DNA of 5,569 bases from Nanobdellota archaeon (GCA_030695605.1 JAUYQE010000058.1:1-5569), one strand, 5' to 3'; shown: positions 1 to 5,489, counted from the stretch's first letter. Notes: generated by a model from the letters alone, not told the origin. Translations and numbers: made by a program.

Positions 1-1327
1 CGTCGTCTTTCCGTAGCCGGGAGAAGCCGATTATCAAGCCAATCACAACCAGTAAGACTACCAGTACGATCAAGGCTATTTCTAATCCGTTTCTCAGGCT
101 GACGTCACTGCCTGCCGGAGCAGGAGCAGCTGCCTGTACAGTCGCCCGTAAGCCAACCTTTTCCAAGACGGAATCTCCCGAGGAGATGGTCAGGGAAGCA
201 GTGTGCTCGCCTGCAACTGCATTCATAGCAGCCGTTACGTCGGCATAGACGACTTTGCTCTGGCCGGGCTCCAAGACAACCAAAGTGTCAGAGAGCTTGG
301 CAGAAGCCCAGTCGCCGGTGGCTACTTGCAGCACATACGCCTTGGAGCGGCTTCCCGCATTGGTCAAGGCAATGCCGTACGTAGCCATTTGGCCGGCAGC
401 AACGCTCTGCATTTCAGGGCCAACCGCTAAGACGAGCTGGTCGTCCGCCGGGAACGCATCCCGGGACAGATAGTCGTCCGCAATAACTTGCAGGATGAAC
501 TTCTTCGTCATCGTTTCCCGCAAATCATCGTAGCGCACCATTACCTGAACTTCATACTGTCCAGCCTCAGCCGCAGCCGGAATGGGCAGCATCAGTTCAG
601 CAACATCTTCGCGCTCATCCGCATCAACATCTACGTATTCCGTAGCGCTGACACCCAGAGCGGGGATGCTCGCGGTCACTTTCACATCTTCCTCTTCTCT
701 ATCGCCGAAATTCTCGACGAGGACACTCACCAGCACAGAATGGCCAGCTCTTACGACACTGCCCGGAGACAGGGACATGTCCACGAGGTCAACCCCATGG
801 CGAACCGGCTCAACTTGCAATACCACATAGTATGTCAAGTCTGCGCGATCCTTGTCCGTCACCCGCAAGCGCAGCAAGTAGCGGTCATTATCCAAATCCC
901 GAGGCAAGTCGATAGACAAGCGCACGGATTTGGTGCTGGGCGCAGTAGCGGTTCCATGCATGTCGAAGACATGCGTTTCATCGCTCAAATCGTCATAATC
1001 ACTGTACTCGTAGCCGCGGATATCCGCTTCTACTTGCACATCGCGAACATCGGCGTTCGCTTCTAAAGTCACTTCGATTTCTAAAGTCTCACCTTCTTCA
1101 ACGGCAAGAGCACCGACAACAAGGTCATCAGCTACTTTGGGTGTACCATAGGTATTCCCGTCCGGAGACCAATCGGGTTCTCCTACTCCCGTCCAACGCT
1201 CAACTTCCTCGTCGTTGATTTCAACGCGAGTCACGTCAAGCGCAGGGGCCAAACTTGCGGCGCTCACTAAAGAGATCGTCAGCAAGCTCAGTACGACTAA
1301 AGCCACAAGGCTCAGAAGTTTTCTCAT
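1..1327 (-). CDS. S-layer-like surface protein, C-terminus cut by window edge
   Basis: Open frame of 442 codons from ATG at 1327 running off the left edge with no stop. Residues 1-23 form a signal peptide (MRKLLS then a Leu/Val core ending VSA). Residues 30-172 are a beta-rich N-terminal domain. Residues about 178-281 are a CARDB-like beta-sandwich with VENFG and EDVKVTASIPALGV. Residues about 293-398 are a second beta-sandwich of NEW3 type (VGPEMQSVAAGQ, LTNAGS, LEPGQS, VAGEHTASLTISSG). Residues about 414-435 are one hydrophobic helix followed by SRLRKDD, so the body is outside and the tail inside. This order matches the putative S-layer proteins of Woesearchaeota/Pacearchaeota, which are thought to form the outer protein coat. 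Probably only a short charged tail is missing. The start is supported by GGAGG 10 bases upstream and by the signal peptide directly after it. It has its own promoter. Family assignment is from recognition of sequence style; function as lattice protein is inferred. Confidence 0.85.
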   Translation of the reverse strand, partial: MRKLLSLVALVVLSLLTISLVSAASLAPALDVTRVEINDEEVERWTGVGEPDWSPDGNTYGTPKVADDLVVGALAVEEGETLEIEVTLEANADVRDVQVEADIRGYEYSDYDDLSDETHVFDMHGTATAPSTKSVRLSIDLPRDLDNDRYLLRLRVTDKDRADLTYYVVLQVEPVRHGVDLVDMSLSPGSVVRAGHSVLVSVLVENFGDREEEDVKVTASIPALGVSATEYVDVDADEREDVAELMLPIPAAAEAGQYEVQVMVRYDDLRETMTKKFILQVIADDYLSRDAFPADDQLVLAVGPEMQSVAAGQMATYGIALTNAGSRSKAYVLQVATGDWASAKLSDTLVVLEPGQSKVVYADVTAAMNAVAGEHTASLTISSGDSVLEKVGLRATVQAAAPAPAGSDVSLRNGLEIALIVLVVLLVVIGLIIGFSRLRKDD

Positions 1328-1365
1328 TTTTTATCTTCCTCCAAACTTTTTGTTGTTTTGAGCAT
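1324..1365 (-). other. possible 13-codon upstream ORF overlapping the S-layer start
   Basis: In the leader, ATG at 1365 opens a frame encoding MLKTTKSLEEDKK and ends at TGA (1326-1324), sharing ATGA with the start of the S-layer-like gene. An AGGAGGT at 1379-1385 lies 13 bases before this ATG, slightly far for a Shine-Dalgarno. Whether that element is transcribed depends on which TATA element is used. Such a short frame can arise by chance in an A-rich leader, so this is only a candidate for translational coupling or a leader peptide. Confidence 0.25.
1338..1342 (-). promoter_or_regulatory. Shine-Dalgarno of the S-layer-like gene
   Basis: Minus strand reads TTTGGAGGAAGATAAAAAATG. The GGAGG lies 10 bases before the ATG at 1327 and fixes that start. 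Confidence 0.8.
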
Positions 1366-1378
1366 AATTGCTTCTTTT

Positions 1379-1397
1379 ACCTCCTAAAATAGGGGGT
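1379..1397. repeat. imperfect inverted repeat near the S-layer transcription start
   Basis: Minus strand ACCCCCTA (1397-1390), loop TTT, TAGGAGGT (1386-1379): eight-base arms with one mismatch. It sits between the TATA box and the expected start site, and its right arm is the AGGAGGT noted for the upstream ORF. May be an operator half or chance. Confidence 0.3.
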
Positions 1398-1399
1398 TC

Positions 1400-1414
1400 T
1401 ATATAAATGTTTCG
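1400..1414 (-). promoter_or_regulatory. archaeal BRE + TATA box of the S-layer-like gene
   Basis: Minus strand reads CGAAACA (1414-1408) joined to TTTATATA (1407-1400), a textbook archaeal BRE/TATA pair bound by TFB and TBP. With the usual spacing of about 25-27 bases, transcription would begin near 1376-1380, giving a leader of roughly 50 bases. A second, weaker TATA-like CTTTAAAATA lies upstream at 1425-1434. The strong match and the separate leader imply that the S-layer-like gene is transcribed independently of the genes to its right, as expected for an abundant coat protein. Confidence 0.75.
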
Positions 1415-1421
1415 AAACATT
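1406..1421. repeat. 16-bp perfect palindrome overlapping BRE/TATA
   Basis: AATGTTTCGAAACATT equals its own reverse complement over all 16 bases. It covers the BRE and the first two bases of the TATA box of the S-layer-like gene. The position suits an operator whose occupant would block TFB/TBP, or a dyad recruiting an activator; no regulator gene is in the window. Confidence 0.6.
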
Positions 1422-1450
1422 GAGTATTTTAAAGTAACAACCATACTTTT

Positions 1451-3157
1451 CTATTCTTGAATGGTCATTTGCCGATAAACGGCTTCTCTCGCGTCCTGGC
1501 TTTCAGCAGTGATCTTGACCATAAACACTCCCGGATGAACGGAGGCAGGAAGCCAGAGGGAGAGGTGCTGCTGGGCCCTTTCGCCGGGAAGCAGCCGATC
1601 GATCTGAGCGCTACCGCTGATGACCCCGATATCCGGAATAAACGCCCGCAGGCGGACATCTTCCAGTGCTTCCATGCCCCGGTTTTCGACGGTTACTGTG
1701 ACCACTATTTCACTGCCAACCCGCACAAATTCATCGGGAAGCAGCCGGGCAGAAATGATGGCCAGCTTCTCCGCAACCTTAGTAACAGTAATAGTATATG
1801 TCTGGAAAGCGCTGAGCTGGCCGTCACTAACCTGTATGCGGACGAGTTCCGCGCCTTCCCGTGGGGGCGTCCAGCGGATCAGGCCGGAAGCAGTCATGGC
1901 CATGCCGCGGGGGGCGGTAACGAGATGATACGTTAAGGGATCATTATCGGGATCTTCGGCAATGACCTGGTACGTATAGAGCTCATCTTCCCGGGCCGTG
2001 GTAAGAGGCGTGGATGTTATAATCGGCGGGTGATTTTCGTCTCCCTCGGTATCTTCATCGTCCCCCTCTTCTTCATCTTCTTCTTCTTCTTCATCGTTCT
2101 CTTCCTGATCTTCCGGCTCCGGTATGCCGATAGCGGTAATAATCTCTTCCGTAATAATCTCTTCCGTTATTTCTACGATCGTGGTGGTATTGACAGGAAG
2201 AGCCCAGAATACCGGTGGAAGAACCGTCCTGGTGGTTGTTACCGATGTTTCTGGAGGGCTTTCATCCTCAGGCACATACTCCTCAGGGAAGTCGTCGGTG
2301 ATATCTTCATCAGGCTCGGGAATTTCCTCATCCTGTTCCGGAGGGACATACTCTTCCGGGAAAGAATCCAGAACCGTAATAGTAAAAACCTGCTCCGCAA
2401 CATTCGTCCCATCCCAGGCAATGATGCGCACCGGGAAAGACCGTTCACTTGCAGGGGCTTCTACGAAGGTGTACGAAGCTTGGAGATAGAACGTCGCGCT
2501 TCCCCGAGACTGCTTGACAGCCAGCTGCTCCAGATCTTCCGTCACTCCCGGAGGCAGCAAGCCAAAAACGGTAATGGGATCGTCCTGAGGATCGCTAACG
2601 GCAAAGGTAACGCGCAGCAGCTGCCCCTCAAAGATAACTTTGTCGCCTATCTGTTCCATGACCGGGGGCCCTTGCTCTTCGCGGGGTGACTCATCGATGT
2701 CTGGCAAAGGCTCAAAATGCGCTTCCACGGGAGGCACATCTCCGACGAAAATTCCGGATCTTTCTCCTCGGACGGTTACGGCTAAAAGCCTCTCCGCACT
2801 GCCATCAGCGTTCTGCACCAGAACACGCAGAAAATAGGCGCCGCTGAGGCCAGTGGTAGGCAAAGAGTATAGATTAAAGTACGGCCGAACGCTCGTTGCC
2901 GGATTCCGTTCCGTAATATAATTTCTCACCAACGCATGTTCTTGCCTGCTTTCCCGATCAATGAGATCAATCCACAGCGAGAACTCCGTGCTGCTGGTGA
3001 TAAAGACACCAAGCTCAAAAGATTCGCGGGCAGCGACGGAAGCTGCCAAAAGATCAGTAGTGAGTTGCGGTGGGGCAGCGGCCTGCGCCAAAGGAAGCAT
3101 ACTTCCCAGTAAGAGAATGATAAACAGTACTCGGGGAATGATTTGTTGCTTTTGCAT
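1451..3157 (-). CDS. exported Ig/CARDB-domain surface protein with acidic linkers
   Basis: Encodes 568 residues from ATG at 3157. An in-frame TTG at 3199 would add 14 residues. Neither has a clear Shine-Dalgarno; ATG is preferred because a signal peptide (MQKQQIIPRVLFII core, cleavage near AQA-AAPP) follows at once. From the ATG: residues about 30-130 are an Ig-like beta region; 169-262 are cadherin/He_PIG-like with DPQDDPI and a closing FTITV; 263-376 are a Pro/Glu/Asp/Thr-rich linker with two FPEEYVP copies and an EEEEEDEEEGDD run; 376-459 are a clear He_PIG/cadherin-like domain (HPPIITSTP, EDPDNDPLTY, GLIRWTPP, VSDGQLS, YTITV); 464-567 are a CARDB-like domain with VENRG and EDVRLRAFIPDIGV, resembling the neighbouring S-layer-like protein. 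No C-terminal membrane helix is present, so it is probably secreted and held to the coat by protein contacts. Asp-rich loops suggest calcium binding. A structural or adhesive role is inferred. It starts 58 bases after the preceding gene, probably on the same transcript. Confidence 0.85.
   Translation of the reverse strand: MQKQQIIPRVLFIILLLGSMLPLAQAAAPPQLTTDLLAASVAARESFELGVFITSSTEFSLWIDLIDRESRQEHALVRNYITERNPATSVRPYFNLYSLPTTGLSGAYFLRVLVQNADGSAERLLAVTVRGERSGIFVGDVPPVEAHFEPLPDIDESPREEQGPPVMEQIGDKVIFEGQLLRVTFAVSDPQDDPITVFGLLPPGVTEDLEQLAVKQSRGSATFYLQASYTFVEAPASERSFPVRIIAWDGTNVAEQVFTITVLDSFPEEYVPPEQDEEIPEPDEDITDDFPEEYVPEDESPPETSVTTTRTVLPPVFWALPVNTTTIVEITEEIITEEIITAIGIPEPEDQEENDEEEEEDEEEGDDEDTEGDENHPPIITSTPLTTAREDELYTYQVIAEDPDNDPLTYHLVTAPRGMAMTASGLIRWTPPREGAELVRIQVSDGQLSAFQTYTITVTKVAEKLAIISARLLPDEFVRVGSEIVVTVTVENRGMEALEDVRLRAFIPDIGVISGSAQIDRLLPGERAQQHLSLWLPASVHPGVFMVKITAESQDAREAVYRQMTIQE
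2030..2122 (-). repeat. low-complexity acidic tract coding region
   Basis: Simple GAA/GAT/GAG codon repeats encode a stretch with PEPEDQEENDEEEEEDEEEGDD. The tract joins two Ig-like regions of the exported protein and would be extended and strongly negative. Slippage-prone DNA of this kind often varies in length between strains. Confidence 0.7.
2136..2165 (-). repeat. perfect 15-bp tandem duplication
   Basis: Plus-strand unit GTAATAATCTCTTCC occurs twice with no gap (2136-2150, 2151-2165). It encodes the repeated EEIIT units of the linker and preserves the frame. A third, degenerate copy (GTTATTTCTACGATC) follows at 2166-2180. Confidence 0.85.
2270..2362 (-). repeat. duplicated FPEEYVP linker unit
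   Basis: Two copies of the heptapeptide FPEEYVP (coded at 2342-2362 and 2270-2290) lie 72 bases apart, each followed by Pro/Glu/Asp-rich sequence and preceded by Asp. The codons differ at several third positions, so the duplication is older than the 15-bp tandem nearby. Confidence 0.7.
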
Positions 3158-3215
3158 TTTTGTTAGTATTATCTGGCACGCAAAACCACCTTTATTCAAT
3201 CTTTATTTTCAGCGT

Positions 3216-4352
3216 TTAGGGTATAACGATATACCCCAGACTAAACTGGAAAACGCTATTGCCATCATCAGCAACGCCCGCGTTTGCGCCCAAGCAAAAG
3301 CTGTCCCGGCAGTAGGTAATGCCTGCAAAAGGCACGAACGTATCCGTCAGTTCTTCTGGCGTACCGTGCTCATACCTTCCTTCGTGCGCAGTGCCAACGG
3401 GAACACCATCGGGATTATACAATTGGTCCCGGCGATCTGTGGTGGTAGTCGTGCTCTGCTCGGCAAAGCGGACGGCTGTTCCAATGTTTAAGCCCAAGGA
3501 AGGATTGCCGCGCACCGCATGGAACGCTACCGCCAGCTGTAAAGCACCCAGGCCTTCCAATCTCGTGCTCGTCCGGCGGGTTCCCTGCGAGGTGCTGGAA
3601 AAATCGCCTTCGTACCTGCGCTCTTCGTAGGGCAAAGCACGTGCGGACTCTCCCATAAGCGGATCTTCAGCGACGTAAATCTGGCCCCCTAAGCAACCGC
3701 CGACAAGATCATCTTCTTCGGCAACGACACAGAGATCGATCCCTACGGTTGCTGATGGTGAACCATTGTAGAGTTCTCCACCGACCCGAGGAATGAAAGA
3801 GACAGAGGGCCCGCCAGTAATTAACGCTTCCAAGCGGCGGAGCTCTTCGCGGAGCGTGCTGGCGCGTAAGGCATCTTCAACCCGATACGCGCGAAACTCT
3901 TCCGCTAATTGCTGATAGCGTCTTTGGAGGTCTTCTTCTCGAGGAGCTTGGCTTGATCCGGATTCCGGCAGGCCATTTTCGACGAACTGGCGCAACGCCC
4001 GGCTTTCTCCCAGAAGAGCGGCGTAGTGGAGGTGCGAGCGAGACTCATCAAGAGCTTGCTGCACATGGCGCCGCTGTCTTCGCTGCTGTTGCGCGGCAGA
4101 TGGTTGTTCTGGAGATTCCTGCTCGGCACAGGGAGCCGGAGCGGGGCAGGAAGGAACTTCTGGACAGGCCGGACATTCTACAGCTTGACAAACGCAAGGA
4201 TCGGGTTCTGGGCAATCCGGAGCGGAAACAGCCGCCGGACAATTCGGCTCTTCATCAGAGACGTACACACTGCCATTTTCTTGTGCTGCCGCTGCAGATG
4301 CTAAAAAGCTGCTGAAAGCTGCAACGGTGAATAAAGATAATTTTTTGGTCAT
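3216..4352 (-). CDS. exported Cys-rich, helical and beta-rich envelope protein, family unknown
   Basis: Encodes 378 residues. I do not recognise the family. Residues 1-23 are a signal peptide (MTKKLSLFTVAAF to SAAAAQ). Residues 38-75 hold eight cysteines, mostly next to prolines (NCP, DCP, CVC, ECPAC, SCP, PC). Residues 90-127 are basic then helical and contain HLHYAALLGESRALRQ; the LGESRALRQ core (114-122) is shared exactly with the upstream gene. Residues 136-178 look like a coiled coil (LQRRYQQLAEEF, TLREELRRLEAL). Residues 182-378 are beta-rich, with about eight alternating strands (SVSFIPRVG, ATVGIDLCVV, GGQIYV, LQLAVAFHAV, LGLNIGTAVRF, FVPFAGITYC, FCLGANAGV, FQFSLGYIVI) separated by charged or Thr-rich loops, like a small membrane beta-barrel. 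Cys pairs 208/220 and 348/353 lie either side of probable turns. The start is fixed by GGGAGG 7 bases upstream. It sits 20 bases after the preceding gene, so the two are surely cotranscribed. A beta-sandwich is the alternative fold. Confidence 0.85.
   Translation of the reverse strand: MTKKLSLFTVAAFSSFLASAAAAQENGSVYVSDEEPNCPAAVSAPDCPEPDPCVCQAVECPACPEVPSCPAPAPCAEQESPEQPSAAQQQRRQRRHVQQALDESRSHLHYAALLGESRALRQFVENGLPESGSSQAPREEDLQRRYQQLAEEFRAYRVEDALRASTLREELRRLEALITGGPSVSFIPRVGGELYNGSPSATVGIDLCVVAEEDDLVGGCLGGQIYVAEDPLMGESARALPYEERRYEGDFSSTSQGTRRTSTRLEGLGALQLAVAFHAVRGNPSLGLNIGTAVRFAEQSTTTTTDRRDQLYNPDGVPVGTAHEGRYEHGTPEELTDTFVPFAGITYCRDSFCLGANAGVADDGNSVFQFSLGYIVIP
3219..3236 (-). repeat. hairpin at the 3' end of the Cys-rich gene
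   Basis: Minus strand GGGTATA, loop TCGT, TATACCC: perfect seven-base arms immediately before the TAA stop. It encodes the last residues GYIVIP. No T-run follows, so it is not a classic terminator; it might protect or process the transcript between two genes, or be chance. Confidence 0.4.
3987..4013 (-). repeat. 27-bp direct repeat, copy in the Cys-rich gene
   Basis: Identical over 27 bases and in the same reading frame to 4769-4795. It encodes LGESRALRQ (residues 114-122). Flanking codons resemble the other copy at protein level only. Confidence 0.95.
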
Positions 4353-4359
4353 TTTTCTT

Positions 4360-4365
4360 CCTCCC
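4360..4365 (-). promoter_or_regulatory. strong Shine-Dalgarno of the Cys-rich gene
   Basis: Minus strand GGGAGG lies 7 bases before the ATG at 4352, within the 20-base gap after the preceding stop. It shows that this internal operon gene is initiated by ribosome binding rather than leaderless. Confidence 0.85.
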
Positions 4366-4372
4366 TATTTTT

Positions 4373-5434
4373 CTATCGATCCTCTCCGGTTTGTGGTGCT
4401 CGTCCATTATATGAAACAAAGCGATAATGATCACTCTCAACATCAACATCCGTGCACCGGAAGCTTATCGCATCAGCAAACTGCTGCTCGTTAAGGGCAT
4501 CCGTCTCCCGGAAAGCCATAGCCCGATACAGTTCACCAAGGGCCGCTCTGCAGATGCCTGCTTCCGTGACCGGTTCACCAGCCGCTTCTGCAAAAGCTCG
4601 ATATTGGCTAATGGAAACGATCAATTCGCCACCCACCGATTCCAAGAAAGCATTGTACTGAGCAAGTGCCTCTTCCGGTGTAGCCATGGTAATCGTCGCA
4701 TAATGGGAATATGAATTTTCCCGTTCCGCTTGCAATGCATCGAAATGAGATGTTTCCTGTTCGATCCGCTGGCGCAACGCCCGGCTTTCTCCCAGCGATG
4801 CCGCAGAATGTATGTGCGCGCGAGCAGCTTCATAAGAAAGCTCTTCAGATTCATCGTGTGAAAAAGCAAAATGTCCGAACAAACTGCCGAGAACAAAGCC
4901 TGCGGCAGCAGGAAATACTGTTCGTTTTCGATAGTGTGAAACACTTTTGCATTTCTTGAGAGGATGCTCGACAATGAGAGCACGTTCAAGTTGATCGTCA
5001 AAAAAAGAGGAGGCTTGTTTGTTCATATCCAGCGCATCTTTTTCTGACCCCGCATCGTTTTGGGCTCTACTTTCTGGGGCAGCATGGGCAACCCGAGCTT
5101 CTAATTCCGCAAGCCGAGCGAAACGGCTTTCTATGTCCGCCAAGAAAGCTTCAACTTCCTGGGAGCTCATCAGAGAACCATCGGTATAAAGTGTTTCAGC
5201 CGAGAGGGATGCAGGTGCATTTCCCCGTTCTAATTCAGCAAGCCGGGCTAAACGAGCATCAACGGTAACGAGATGTCTATCAATATTCGACAAGCAGCTT
5301 TGAATTTCCTGATTAATCTGAGCCAGACGTTCTTCAGCTTCTTCTGGGCTCATCATCATAATAGGAATTTGAAGAGCTGTCTCTGCAGCCTTTCGGCCAA
5401 GCGTTTCAGTAGTATCGTTAGGAGTGGTAGTCAT
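4373..5434 (-). CDS. single-pass membrane protein with coiled coils, family unknown
   Basis: Encodes 353 residues and is not of a family I recognise. Residues 29-115 are Leu/Ala/Glu-rich and probably coiled coil, with two copies of a unit around RLARLAELE (61-69) and RFARLAELE (104-112), 43 residues apart. Residues 116-158 are polar and probably disordered. Residues 159-171 are basic (LKKCKSVSHYRKR), and 172-191 form a hydrophobic, Gly/Ala/Phe-rich membrane helix. By the positive-inside rule the N-terminal coil is in the cytoplasm and residues 192-353 are outside. The outer part begins with AARAHIHSAASLGESRALRQ, shared with the next gene, then helical sequence with two cysteines (295, 327) that could pair. 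An in-frame TAA at 5455-5453, with no ATG between, supports the start at 5434. There is no Shine-Dalgarno, consistent with a first gene with a very short leader. It is likely the first gene of an operon with the Cys-rich gene 20 bases downstream. Confidence 0.85.
   Translation of the reverse strand: MTTTPNDTTETLGRKAAETALQIPIMMMSPEEAEERLAQINQEIQSCLSNIDRHLVTVDARLARLAELERGNAPASLSAETLYTDGSLMSSQEVEAFLADIESRFARLAELEARVAHAAPESRAQNDAGSEKDALDMNKQASSFFDDQLERALIVEHPLKKCKSVSHYRKRTVFPAAAGFVLGSLFGHFAFSHDESEELSYEAARAHIHSAASLGESRALRQRIEQETSHFDALQAERENSYSHYATITMATPEEALAQYNAFLESVGGELIVSISQYRAFAEAAGEPVTEAGICRAALGELYRAMAFRETDALNEQQFADAISFRCTDVDVESDHYRFVSYNGRAPQTGEDR
4769..4795 (-). repeat. 27-bp direct repeat, copy in the membrane-protein gene
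   Basis: Identical to 3987-4013, 782 bases apart and in the same frame. It encodes LGESRALRQ (residues 214-222) just outside the membrane helix. Confidence 0.95.
5099..5254 (-). repeat. internal repeat encoding R-[LF]-ARLAELE
   Basis: Segments 5099-5125 and 5228-5254 match at 24 of 27 bases and are 129 bases (43 codons) apart. They encode two copies of a heptad-like RLAELE unit in the cytoplasmic coil, which implies an internal duplication. Confidence 0.75.
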
Positions 5435-5456
5435 CAGGATACACCAGTACAGTTAC

Positions 5457-5468
5457 CACTTAAAAGTG
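5457..5468. repeat. small dyad between TATA box and start of the membrane-protein gene
   Basis: Minus strand CACTT-TT-AAGTG, lying inside a wider ACCAC...GTGGT symmetry (5454-5471). It sits at or just before the expected transcription start, a place where a repressor could act. The centre is also TATA-like (CTTTTAAG) and, if used as such, would give a leaderless transcript. Confidence 0.3.
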
Positions 5469-5473
5469 TGGTG

Positions 5474-5489
5474 TATTTAAAAATCTTTT
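5474..5489 (-). promoter_or_regulatory. archaeal TATA box of the three-gene operon
   Basis: Minus strand AAAAGA followed by TTTTTAAATA (5483-5474) fits a BRE/TATA pair, weaker than that of the S-layer-like gene. Its centre is about 44 bases before the ATG at 5434, predicting a leader of roughly 18-20 bases, in line with the missing Shine-Dalgarno. Confidence 0.55.

Noticed and set aside
488..1066. 192-codon plus-strand open frame
   Set aside because: Antisense to the S-layer-like gene, whose translation gives a signal peptide, beta domains and a membrane helix. The plus-strand product is His/Arg/Gln-rich without domain logic or a ribosome site.
1421..1450. Terminator after the Ig/CARDB gene
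   Set aside because: No clear run of T on the minus strand and no hairpin; only A/T-rich sequence that may instead be an upstream TATA-like element.
1457..1936. 159-codon plus-strand open frame
   Set aside because: Antisense to the clear He_PIG and CARDB-like domains of the exported protein; no Shine-Dalgarno or promoter.
2136..2165. CRISPR-like repeat
   Set aside because: Only a 15-bp unit in tandem without spacers, in frame within a coding region.
2030..2689. 219-codon plus-strand open frame with a Phe/Ile/Leu-rich start resembling membrane helices
   Set aside because: The hydrophobic stretch is the reverse complement of the Glu/Asp codon repeats (GAA becomes TTC). It is a by-product of the acidic linker on the other strand.
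2961..3491. 176-codon plus-strand open frame crossing a gene boundary
   Set aside because: Spans the end of one minus-strand gene and the signal peptide of the next; low-complexity shadow product.
3216..4352. Bacterial outer-membrane protein, hence a bacterial host
   Set aside because: The C-terminus lacks the terminal aromatic residue, and the neighbouring S-layer-like gene and BRE/TATA promoter are archaeal in style.
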